11,913 bases of DNA, from contig CABUZE010000009.1 in NCBI GenBank assembly GCA_902495955.1, positions 1 through 11,913 on the forward strand, in the 5' to 3' direction. Numbering within the stretch: the stretch's first letter is position 1; every line of letters starts with the position of its first letter. Made by a program: the position numbers and the translations under genes. A model generated the notes under the pieces. The model worked only from the letters and a program-made list of their open reading frames with translations, had not been told where the DNA came from and made no database searches. Of this stretch, positions 1 to 6,494 are shown one piece after another. Origin of the DNA: an uncultured Collinsella sp. Its GTDB lineage: Bacteria > Actinomycetota > Coriobacteriia > Coriobacteriales > Coriobacteriaceae.

Positions 1-54
1 ATCACCGTGCTTATCGTCTGGTTTGGCGCGCAGGGCACGCCCAAGATAAAGTAG
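1..54 (+). CDS. C-terminal end of an unidentified protein (partial)
   Basis: Frame 1 from the window edge reads ITVLIVWFGAQGTPKIK and then TAG. Most codons end in G or C, as expected in this genome, and the residues look like a last membrane helix followed by a short basic tail. The family cannot be named from 17 residues. Hairpin element A begins 20 bp after the stop, in the same orientation relation that element B has to the flavodoxin gene. An alternative is a minus-strand gene starting with ATG at 66 and running off the left edge (MSDPLLYLGRALRAKPDDKHGD, split by no stop); it has weaker third-position bias and no visible Shine-Dalgarno. The two readings cannot both be coding over this stretch. 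Confidence 0.38.
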   Translation: MTVLIVWFGAQGTPKIK

Positions 55-74
55 CGGGTCGCTCATAACTGAAA

Positions 75-204
75 CGTCTGTCCGGGCGGAGGTATGTAAG
101 GTTCCCTGCTCGGACAGTCCTGCGCAAGACGAAGGCCACATTAAGTGGCCTTCTTTGCGTGCGGAACTCGCGATGAACCTTATATGCCTCCGCCTGGACA
201 GACG
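75..204 (+). repeat. Constant-core / variable-arm hairpin element, copy A
   Basis: Two 30-nt arms (75-104 and 175-204) are complementary over their whole length. The only three departures from Watson-Crick pairing are G-U or U-G wobbles when read as plus-strand RNA. The 70-nt core between them (105-174) is nearly identical to the core of copy B (68 of 70 columns) and holds a 9-bp stem GAAGGCCAC / GTGGCCTTC around ATTAA, followed by TTT. Outside that stem, CGCAA (124-128 region) pairs with TTGCG, and AGTCC pairs with GGAACT with one bulge, so the whole element folds as one long irregular hairpin. It lies 20 bp downstream of a probable plus-strand gene end. It could be a structured 3'-UTR/terminator RNA, or a small mobile palindromic element. 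No protein is encoded. Confidence 0.8.
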
Positions 205-253
205 CCCTGATGTTGGGGCGTGGCTTGTCTTGGGTGTATCGCCGAACATATAT

Positions 254-295
254 AAGTTGAAGGCCACGTTATGTGGCCTTCTTTGTTTGCGGAAA
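254..295 (+). repeat. Degenerate partial copy of the hairpin core
   Basis: The stem GAAGGCCAC / GTGGCCTTC recurs here around the loop GTTAT, followed by TTTGTTTGCGGAAA. By eye it matches core positions 126-167 of copy A at 35 of 42 bases. The outer complementary arms are missing. Its right end runs directly into the first GGAAA of the palindromic array, so the array appears to begin inside a truncated element. The hairpin plus its T-rich tail resembles an intrinsic terminator reading rightwards. Confidence 0.6.
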
Positions 296-656
296 GTGTG
301 TCCCGGAATTCTTGTCTGGAATGGGATGCAGTTTCCGCTTGGGACCCGATTGGGAAAGTGTGTCCCACTATTCAGCTGGATTCCGGGATGTATTTTCCGG
401 TTGAGGCTCGTTGGGAAAGTGCGTCCCACTTTGGGGGCTGATTCTGGGACGTGGTTTCCGGTTGGCTCTCATTGGGAAAGTTCATCCCATTTCTTGGCCT
501 AATTATGGGACGCAGTTTCCCGTTGAGGACCCTTTGGGAAAGTGCGTCCCGGTCTGGGCGCTCAAACTGGGATGGATTTTCCGGATGAGGGCTTGACGGA
601 AAATGTGTCCCGTTCCGGGCGCTAATTGTGGGATGCAGTTTCCGCTTGCGGAGTCT
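291..656 (+). repeat. Array 1: six ~61-bp units of alternating inverted repeats
   Basis: Unit starts are at 291, 352, 413, 474, 536 and 598. Each unit has a left arm of the type GGGAAAGTGCGTCCCA, a spacer of about 16 bp, a right arm of the type TGGGACGCAGTTTCC that is its inverse complement, and a second spacer often reading GGTTGAGGCTCATT. Arm centres therefore fall every 30-31 bp with alternating orientation, and any arm could pair with the neighbour on either side. The arms themselves begin GGGA and end TCCC, so each is a weak palindrome. The array lies 3' of the surface-protein gene, beyond its terminator. Short open frames across it are by-products of the periodicity. Confidence 0.85.
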
Positions 657-667
657 CCACTCAACAG

Positions 668-706
668 AAAACCCGGGTGGCCTGTTTTTTGGCTACCCGG
701 GTTTTT
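668..706 (-). terminator. Intrinsic terminator of the surface-protein gene
   Basis: The stem AAACCCGGGTGGCC (669-682) pairs with GGCTACCCGGGTTT (691-704) around an 8-nt loop, with a T-run on both sides. On the minus strand it follows the stop codon of the surface-protein gene by about 27 bp and ends in TTTT. It is symmetrical enough to work in both directions and so could also shield the gene from transcription coming through array 1. Confidence 0.8.
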
Positions 707-732
707 GGGTTGTCGATATGTTCGACTGGCTA

Positions 733-3700
733 CTAGTGGGTCTTGCGGCGCTTGATCAGCATGATGAGGGCTATCACTACGAACGTTGCTCCCGCTGCTG
801 CTGCGGTGGCGACTAGGGCGAATGTTTGGTCGCCGGTGTTTGCGAGGTTCTTCGCTGTGGTCGTAGTCTTGACCTTGGTGTCGGTCTTAGCTCCGTTGTC
901 GGACTTTGGCTTGTCCGGGTTCGTCGGGGTCTCAGGAGTCTCGGGGTCCTTTGAGCCTTCGGAATCGGTTGGGCCGGCGGTGTTTACCAGCGTATGGTCC
1001 AGGAACTTCTTGGCGCCCGCACTTGCCTGTGAGAACAGGCGGCGCGTGCGGATCGGGGTGGCGTTCACCGTTGTGGGCGCCGTCTTCTCGGCCTCGATAT
1101 TCACGAGCGTCGTGCCGGTGTCGAGGCCCACGTCGTTGTATCCCACGTGGCAGTAATACTGCGCACCGTCATCGTCTGCGGTCAGGTCAATCTCGAGCTT
1201 TGAGGCCGTTCCAGCCGCGAGGTTGCCATCGGCACCCACGAGCTTAAACTCTGTCTCGCCGCGGCCCTTGCGGTACCACATATAGGTCGGTGCCAGCCCT
1301 GTTTCGCTATCGTCGGCACCGAGTTGCTTCACATGGCCAATCGCCGAGAGCGTCAGGTGGCTTCCCGCCGTGCGCTCAACCGAAGAGTCGTATCCAAGAT
1401 CCGGCCCCTCCGCAGCATCCGCCGCAGGTCCGCTCACGGTCATCGTCATGCCATCGGGCATGGTCTTGACCGTGATGATTGCCGAACGAATACCTGTTTC
1501 GGTCGTGGATCCATTCTTAACGGCGGCGATGGCGAATCGATACTCCGTATTGGGCTGCAGCCCATCCCACTTGAGCGAGGTCTTCGTGTTGTCGGCAATC
1601 TTCCAGCTATTGACGACCGCATCCGCCGCATTGCTCTGCAGCATGCCCACGCCGTAGCTAAAGCCACTCTTGTTTGCGAGTACATCGTCCCAGCTAAACG
1701 TAACGCTGGTCGAATCGACGGCGTTTGCCGTAAAGCCCGTCACGGCCGGCGCGTCGGGCATCTCGACGTCCTTAACGTCATAGCCCACGATCCAGAACTG
1801 GTCGGTGTCCTTGGTGCCGAGCTTGTCGCCCGAGTCTGCCTCGAACTTGTCGACATCCACCGCGTTGACACCCAGACGCCACACAAAACCGTACTTGCCC
1901 TGCGCGGCCTCGGGCAGGTTGTCGACGGTGCCGCCGTATTCGGTCGATTCACTCGAGGAGTTACCCGTAGTAAAGCCGGCGTTGGCACCAAAGCACAGGC
2001 CGCCAAACAACTCGTGCTTTGCGAGCTTCGCGCCCATGACAACGCTGCCGTTCAGCGTCAAGCCGAGCTCGAGCTCCTGCTCCTTGCCCTCCTCGACTTC
2101 GATGGTCTGCTCAATGCTCGCCCCCGACTGCGCGGCGGCGCCGTTAAACCCATCGTGCGTGTAGGCGCGCGTTACGCCAGGCTTGCCCAGGCCAAAGGAA
2201 TCCCCAACGGGAGTCTCGCCGTTGAGCGTCGTTTGATAGGTTCCGGGTTCTCCCGACTGGTTGGTCAAAAAGTAGCTGAGCGGCGTCATATTGTGCTGTT
2301 TGGCAATGCGGTCATAGGCCTCGACATTAACGACCGAGGTCTGCGCGCCGAGCGACACGGGCGCCGCCATCACGCCCTTGCCACCAGTTTCCTCATTTTC
2401 GATCTCATACTCGTAATAGACCATCGGAATCGTGTAGAGCACGGCCTTGTCACCCTCGCCGGCATGCGACTCATAGCTTACGCTTGCGCTGACCGTGCGC
2501 TCGCTCCGGTAGTCATAGCATCCCTCGGCGGCAAAATCGACTGAAGCATTCATCGCGACCAGGGGCGGACCGGTCTGCACCTCGACGGCAACGCCCAACT
2601 CGGCGCCAATGGTATAGCCCTGGGATGTCCCCGTGCCCTTTTCCTCTCCGTATGACGTGCCGCCCAACACCAGATAGCCGTATGCCTGCTCCAGATCCTC
2701 AACATAGGGCGCATCCTGCAGCACGGCAAGCACGCGCGGGTTGGTATAGACCTTGTAGCGGTCCTTGTACGTGATCTTGACGCTGTCGTTGTCGACATCG
2801 GGCAGCGCGAGCGAGATAAATGTGCCGTAGGTAGTGCCGCGACGGTTGCTCTCGCTAATCACCTGCTCCTCGCCGCGGCGCACCTTTCCGTTCTCGTCGA
2901 GCGAAAAATGCGAGGCGGTCATCCAATAGTAGTCATCGTTCTTGCGCAGGTCCTCGTCGCGGTGCTTGCCCACCACGGCGATAAAGCTCTCGTTATAGCG
3001 GTCCGAACCCGAGACGCTGCCCGCCTTGACGTCGCTGATCCACACCTGCTCTATACCCTTGTGGTCATGCTTGTTGCTGCTGTTGTATTGCTGACCGCTC
3101 ATGCTCATGGTTCCGACCATGGACCCCAAGCCCTGAGCCCCGCTCTGTGCCGTGTTGCAGGCAAAGTCGCGGAACACATCGCCGCCCACGAGCACCTCGT
3201 CGACCGCCAGCTGCTCGGACAGGCCGTCAAGGTTGGCAGTGGCAAGGGCAATAGGCGCCAAGGTGCACGGATAGCGCTTATCCTGAGCGCTATCCTTCCA
3301 TGCGCTGTTGGGCACATGCATCAGCCCATAGGAGGCGAGGAGCCCGTCTCTGTATTCCTTGCAATCGGAAAGCTTGAACTCGCCAGACTCCGAGTCAAAA
3401 TACGCGTAGCGGTACAGCGCGCCGTACAGCCCCTTGCTGCCGTCAGAAGCGCCGTATTCAAAAGCGCTGCGTTGCCAGTCATAGCCCGCAAGAATAAGGC
3501 CCGTGACGGTTTCACCCGTCTTCTTTCCTTCTTCATCGTAGGCGGCAAACGTGCCGAACGTCGCATTCGCAGCGACCATGGTCTTGCCGTTCGCGGAGAG
3601 GGAGATTGCGCCCGCGTCGCCCAGAGCATCGACATGGACGAGCGCACCCTTGGATGCATCCCACGAAAACAGCTCGCAATGCGTCGACTTATCAATATTC

Positions 3701-4440
3701 TTCTTGCCGTAGGGTGCCGAGACCACGATGGCGAGGTCATCGCAAAAATCGCGATCGAGGTCGCCGGCCGCTAGCGAAACGACAGGAGCTGACTGAAGCT
3801 GCGTCCAGGAGTCGTTCCCGCCCTTGTTGTGCGTGGTGTAGTCCGCGGCGTTACCGGCATCGATCTTGACGACGCTTTGCTTCCAGTTGCCGCCCTCCAA
3901 GTCATACATGTCGACTACAGCCTTACGCACGCCGTTCTCGTCGACATAGCAGCCCGCGTAGACAAAAAGCTCGTCGACGCCGTCGCCATCGACATCGCCC
4001 GCCTCGACATCAAAGACGGCGTCGTGCTCTTGCAGGTAACCGGCATCCAGGTACTTAAAACGGCCTTCGTACATCATATTAGTGTTGACCGTCACCGGCA
4101 GGTGTGTGTCGAGAGTGCGCGTACGCCCGTTGCTAAACGAGTAGAGGACCAGCTCAACCTTTCCGGCGTATGACTTGCCGTCAATCGTCGTGGAGGAACT
4201 GTCGCCGTAGGCACGGAGCTCGGCAACGCGGCTCTTTTTGCCCGTGCTGGCGTCGCTGCAGAACTCAACACTCGTGGCGTGAATGCCCGAGAAACCGTTG
4301 TTGTCGTTGGCGAGTACTGTTGAGGACTCATTGTTGCTTAGGTACGACCAGGTGCCGCCACCGTAGTCGCTATGCTTGTAGAGATCGCTGTTCGTATCGA
4401 AGTTGTTGACGTTTTGCCAGAACTTTGCGGCGCCCCACAC
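733..4440 (-). CDS. Large LPXTG-type cell-wall-anchored surface protein, body and C-terminus (5' part cut off by an in-frame stop)
   Basis: This is the main part of a secreted, sortase-anchored protein. Two stretches resemble integrin-like FG-GAP/VCBS propeller repeats: AGDVDGDGVDELFV at about residues 147-160 and AGDLDRDFCDDLAIVV at about 225-240. A fibronectin type III-like domain lies near 895-993. An immunoglobulin-like domain follows near 1000-1117 (MWYRK and YYCHVGYND). A Pro/Thr/Lys-rich wall-spanning segment leads to the sorting signal LANTG at 1199-1203, a hydrophobic helix and the basic tail KRRKTH. LANTG is a variant of the sortase motif LPXTG. This open frame begins at a GTG with no good Shine-Dalgarno. 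It is in the same frame as the signal-peptide piece at 4462-4821, separated only by a TAA and seven codons, so the two are one interrupted gene of 1363 codons. Probable role: adhesion or matrix binding; the ligand is unknown. Confidence 0.85.
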   Translation of the reverse strand: MWGAAKFWQNVNNFDTNSDLYKHSDYGGGTWSYLSNNESSTVLANDNNGFSGIHATSVEFCSDASTGKKSRVAELRAYGDSSSTTIDGKSYAGKVELVLYSFSNGRTRTLDTHLPVTVNTNMMYEGRFKYLDAGYLQEHDAVFDVEAGDVDGDGVDELFVYAGCYVDENGVRKAVVDMYDLEGGNWKQSVVKIDAGNAADYTTHNKGGNDSWTQLQSAPVVSLAAGDLDRDFCDDLAIVVSAPYGKKNIDKSTHCELFSWDASKGALVHVDALGDAGAISLSANGKTMVAANATFGTFAAYDEEGKKTGETVTGLILAGYDWQRSAFEYGASDGSKGLYGALYRYAYFDSESGEFKLSDCKEYRDGLLASYGLMHVPNSAWKDSAQDKRYPCTLAPIALATANLDGLSEQLAVDEVLVGGDVFRDFACNTAQSGAQGLGSMVGTMSMSGQQYNSSNKHDHKGIEQVWISDVKAGSVSGSDRYNESFIAVVGKHRDEDLRKNDDYYWMTASHFSLDENGKVRRGEEQVISESNRRGTTYGTFISLALPDVDNDSVKITYKDRYKVYTNPRVLAVLQDAPYVEDLEQAYGYLVLGGTSYGEEKGTGTSQGYTIGAELGVAVEVQTGPPLVAMNASVDFAAEGCYDYRSERTVSASVSYESHAGEGDKAVLYTIPMVYYEYEIENEETGGKGVMAAPVSLGAQTSVVNVEAYDRIAKQHNMTPLSYFLTNQSGEPGTYQTTLNGETPVGDSFGLGKPGVTRAYTHDGFNGAAAQSGASIEQTIEVEEGKEQELELGLTLNGSVVMGAKLAKHELFGGLCFGANAGFTTGNSSSESTEYGGTVDNLPEAAQGKYGFVWRLGVNAVDVDKFEADSGDKLGTKDTDQFWIVGYDVKDVEMPDAPAVTGFTANAVDSTSVTFSWDDVLANKSGFSYGVGMLQSNAADAVVNSWKIADNTKTSLKWDGLQPNTEYRFAIAAVKNGSTTETGIRSAIITVKTMPDGMTMTVSGPAADAAEGPDLGYDSSVERTAGSHLTLSAIGHVKQLGADDSETGLAPTYMWYRKGRGETEFKLVGADGNLAAGTASKLEIDLTADDDGAQYYCHVGYNDVGLDTGTTLVNIEAEKTAPTTVNATPIRTRRLFSQASAGAKKFLDHTLVNTAGPTDSEGSKDPETPETPTNPDKPKSDNGAKTDTKVKTTTTAKNLANTGDQTFALVATAAAAGATFVVIALIMLIKRRKTH

Positions 4441-4461
4441 ACTTCCATAGCCATCGGTGAG

Positions 4462-4821
4462 TTAGCTGCTGCCGCCAATGTCACCGCGCTCGACGTTCTC
4501 GAGCTTGTCGCGCAGAGTGTAGCGATTGCCATGGCTACCGTTAGCTGCCATATAGACCTCGCTGCGCGTGGCAAACGTCGTGGGGGTATCAGTGGAATAG
4601 GGGCCAACGGTATCGGCCGGAATGTCCTCGCTCGTGCCCAGACCCAGGGCTTGATAATCCTGCTCGGTCATATCGGTGATTGCGGGCGCGTCTGCCGCCT
4701 GGGCAACCTGGGGCGTGGCCGTGAAGCAGGCGACGCTTGTGGCGACCAACGCAGCAAGCGCCGCCGTCCCAACAAGCGGGATTTTCGACAGCCTATGGAT
4801 ACGGGGGTGTGGAACGTACAT
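4462..4821 (-). CDS. Signal-peptide and N-terminal piece of the same surface protein, ended by in-frame TAA
   Basis: The sequence starts MYVPHPRIHRLSKIPLVG, with a basic n-region, a hydrophobic core (LVGTAALAALVATSVACF) and a likely signal-peptidase cleavage near AQA-AD. It is a Sec signal peptide followed by about 75 residues of mature N-terminus. The ATG at 4821 is chosen because GCGAGG lies six bases upstream; an in-frame ATG at 4857 has no Shine-Dalgarno. TAA at 4462-4464 stops translation after 119 residues. Downstream the same frame continues with LTDGYGSVWGAAKFWQ and then the long surface protein without another stop. As the sequence stands, only a short secreted fragment would be made, unless the stop is read through, corrected, or a sequencing error. 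Confidence 0.75.
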   Translation of the reverse strand: MYVPHPRIHRLSKIPLVGTAALAALVATSVACFTATPQVAQAADAPAITDMTEQDYQALGLGTSEDIPADTVGPYSTDTPTTFATRSEVYMAANGSHGNRYTLRDKLENVERGDIGGSS

Positions 4822-4890
4822 GAGGGACCTCGCTTTATTCGAGTGGAGTGGACTCATTTTTGCAAATGATACATCCGATGCCCGATATCA

Positions 4891-4930
4891 CGTGTCTCAT
4901 TTTCGCCAACGGCGTGTCTCATTTTTGAGA
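4891..4930 (-). promoter_or_regulatory. Paired 22-bp-spaced direct repeats upstream of the surface-protein gene
   Basis: CGTGTCTCATTTT occurs at 4891-4903 and again at 4913-4925, exactly 22 bp apart, which places the copies on one face of the helix (about two turns). The second copy also forms the inverted repeat TCTCA-TTTT-TGAGA. A related AAAAATGAG lies nearer the start codon. They sit 70-110 bp before the ATG at 4821, in the only promoter-sized gap between the gene and array 2. Regulator sites or promoter-linked repeats are the likely roles. No convincing -35/-10 pair could be fixed. Confidence 0.45.
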
Positions 4931-4944
4931 ATCCGAGATGCCGC

Positions 4945-5410
4945 GGAAATCTTATCCCAGCTCAAAGGCCATTTCTGGGATGTATTTTCCGTCGAGTGCC
5001 TCATCGGGAAACTGCATCCCATTTCAAGCGTCGATTCTGGGACGCATTTTCCCCTTAGACCCTCAACCGGAAACCGCATCCCACTTTGAGCGCAAATTCC
5101 GGGATGCATTTTCCGCTTGAGCCTCATTGGGAAACGGCGTCCCACTTTGAGGGCTGATTGTGGGATGCATTTTCCGGTTTTGCTCTCATTGGGAAAATGC
5201 ATCCCGTTTCTTGACCGAATAATGGGACGCAATTTCCCGTTGGAGCGCCTTTGGGAAAGTGTGTCCCACTTCGACCGCCCAGGGTGGGATGCACTTTCCG
5301 CAAAGCACCTCAACGGGAAACTACGTCCCATTCCAAAGGCAATTTCCGGGACGCATTTTTCGAAAGCCTGACCATCCGGAAAGCCCGTCCCACTTTGGAC
5401 GCATCCGGGC
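4945..5410 (+). repeat. Array 2: about 8.5 units of the same alternating inverted repeat
   Basis: Units start near 4945, 5006, 5069, 5129, 5191, 5253, 5315 and 5378, the last being a half unit that decays around 5410. The 61-62-bp organisation matches array 1 (left arm GGGAAAATGCATCCC, right arm GGGATGCATTTTCC), and the array lies in the same orientation. Units 3, 4 and 5 here match units 2, 3 and 4 of array 1 in order, including the spacers. The array occupies the 5' side of the surface-protein gene. Spurious open frames with motifs like GKCVP run across it on both strands. Count note: seven complete units and the terminal half are clear; the first unit is the most divergent. Confidence 0.82.
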
Positions 5411-5451
5411 ACGGAACCATCGACCTATCAGGCCTCCCATCAATAAAGAGG

Positions 5452-5580
5452 CGTCCTCCCGGGCGTCGGGGCACGAAGTTCATCGCGAGTTCCGCACGCA
5501 AAGAAGGCCACTTAATGTGGCCTTCGTCTTGCGCAGGACTGTAGAGCAGGGAACTTCGTGCCCCGACGCCCGGGAGGACG
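5452..5580 (-). repeat. Constant-core / variable-arm hairpin element, copy B (inverted)
   Basis: The 30-bp arms 5452-5481 and 5551-5580 are perfect inverse complements. The 69-bp core between them (5482-5550) is, on the minus strand, the core of copy A with two changes. The inner stem GAAGGCCAC / GTGGCCTTC is at 5503-5525. The arm sequence differs from that of copy A at 12 of 30 positions. The element starts six bases after the stop of the flavodoxin gene, in the same direction as that gene, and is followed on the minus strand by CCTCTTTATT. It is therefore well placed to be the end of that transcript. Confidence 0.85.
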
Positions 5581-5586
5581 TTTCAT

Positions 5587-6180
5587 TTAGAAAGATGGAC
5601 CGACCGCCGTCAGCGATGGGAGCCACTCCCCCAGCACGGCCTTTTTGGCGGCTGCAGCCATGTTGTCCAGATCTTCCTTGGTGGGGTGATCCTTTGCGGC
5701 GACCCAGTTATCGAGCAGCATCTTAAAGCGGACATTGTCGGGATCTTGCTCGAGCATGGCCTCGTAGCGCTGCTTGACCGCGGGGCCCATCTTGCCCTGG
5801 CACATTGCCCAGCCCACCAGCTCGGCATCCCCAGCCAAATTGGAAGTTACGCGGTCGATAATCTGCTGGTAATAGCTCTGATCGGCACCAAAACCGCAGG
5901 TGCCAAACAGGAAGACGCGCTTACCATGCAAGGCGGAGAGCAACGCCGCGACCGAAGGTGTGCATGCGCCCTTGTCGCACCAAAAGCCGACGAGCACCGT
6001 GTCGGCCGCGCAGGCGCCCTGCGCCTCGAGCGCAACCTGATCTGCATCCGCATCGTCGCTCAACGCCGCGGCATGGACAAACTCAACGCCCGCAGCCTGC
6101 AGAGCGCGCTTGATCGCGCCCGAAACCATCCTGGTATTACCGCTCTTGCTGTTGACCACCAAAGAGCATGTCATAGTCAC
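5587..6180 (-). CDS. Flavodoxin-like protein
   Basis: A small FMN-binding-type electron-transfer protein. The N-terminal segment CSLVVNSKSGNTRMV (about residues 5-19) is a flavodoxin first strand plus phosphate-binding loop (S/T-x-S/T-G-N-T). The stretch VGFWCDKGACTPS near 64-77 and KRVFLFGTCGFG near 87-98 match the second loop and following strand of the short flavodoxin family that includes BilS-type partners of reductases. No reductase partner is in the window. The start is uncertain: GTG at 6180 lies ten bases after GGGGGA, ATG at 6174 begins at the normal family N-terminus but with a long spacing, and a GTG at 6210 adds a non-conserved extension. A promoter lies at 6233-6260, and hairpin element B follows the stop closely. 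The substrate or electron partner cannot be told from sequence. Confidence 0.82.
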   Translation of the reverse strand: MTMTCSLVVNSKSGNTRMVSGAIKRALQAAGVEFVHAAALSDDADADQVALEAQGACAADTVLVGFWCDKGACTPSVAALLSALHGKRVFLFGTCGFGADQSYYQQIIDRVTSNLAGDAELVGWAMCQGKMGPAVKQRYEAMLEQDPDNVRFKMLLDNWVAAKDHPTKEDLDNMAAAAKKAVLGEWLPSLTAVGPSF

Positions 6181-6232
6181 GTTGCTCGTTTCCCCCAAAA
6201 CTAAAGCCACTAATGCAATTTATTAGATGAAT

Positions 6233-6272
6233 ATCTTAGTACTAACGTGACAGATGTAAACCACCGTCTGTC
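6233..6272 (-). promoter_or_regulatory. Promoter of the flavodoxin gene with overlapping palindromes
   Basis: On the minus strand, TTTACA (6255-6260) is followed after 16 bp by TAAGAT (6233-6238), about 50 bp before the start codon. A perfect 10-bp palindrome TTAGTACTAA (6236-6245) overlaps the -10 and spacer. A second inverted repeat GACAGATG-N8-CGTCTGTC (6249-6272, one mismatch) overlaps the -35. Either would be a natural operator, suggesting control by a dimeric regulator. Confidence 0.5.
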
Positions 6273-6343
6273 GATTGGCGACGCAGACGACATCTTTGGA
6301 CAGATTTAACAGTATGTACTTCGGATTGAAACCGCCGCAGAAC

Positions 6344-6419
6344 GTTTCACGAATGGCCGAAAAACTGTTTCACAAAACGCCGTCAAATTGTTTCACGAAA
6401 TACCGTCAAATTGTTTCAC
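6344..6419. repeat. Four GTTTCAC motifs in exact 23-bp tandem register
   Basis: GTTTCAC occurs at 6344, 6367, 6390 and 6413. The two middle units match at 20 of 23 bases and end CCGTCAAATT. The reverse complement reads TTTGACGG...GTGAAAC. The repeats lie in the 314-bp gap between the flavodoxin promoter and the end of the ABC operon, about 85-160 bp upstream of that promoter. Helical phasing suggests cooperative protein binding, as in iteron-like or activator arrays. Nothing else recognisable is in this gap, apart from a possible weak GCCC/GGGC hairpin after the ABC stop. A 60-codon plus-strand frame across the repeats has no gene-like features. Confidence 0.65.
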
Positions 6420-6494
6420 GCGCTGGTAGAACGCTATATAACACGATCGCTCTATGAGACAAACAAACCTGATTAATTTGCCCCACGGGCTTGC

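Noticed and set aside
1..66. Minus-strand gene start with ATG at 66 (MSDPLLYLGRALRAKPDDKHGD)
   Set aside because: Plausible but without a Shine-Dalgarno and with weaker codon bias than the plus-strand reading; kept only as an alternative.
1324..3774. Plus-strand open frames opposite the surface-protein gene
   Set aside because: Antisense shadows without ribosome sites or recognisable motifs; the minus frame has domains and a sorting signal.
291..5410. CRISPR arrays
   Set aside because: Whole units including spacers are related, arms alternate in orientation at about 30 bp, and no cas gene is present.
4897..5412. A 171-codon minus frame with repeated GKCVP-like motifs
   Set aside because: It lies wholly in array 2, several frames on both strands stay open there, and the repeat period is not a multiple of three; a by-product of the repeats.
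6411..6442. Plus-strand promoter TTGTTT / TATATA
   Set aside because: Spacing is 18 bp with a weak -35 and no plus-strand gene follows.
6275..6457. A 60-codon plus-strand open frame
   Set aside because: It spans the 23-bp repeats, has no clear Shine-Dalgarno, and no similarity I recognise.
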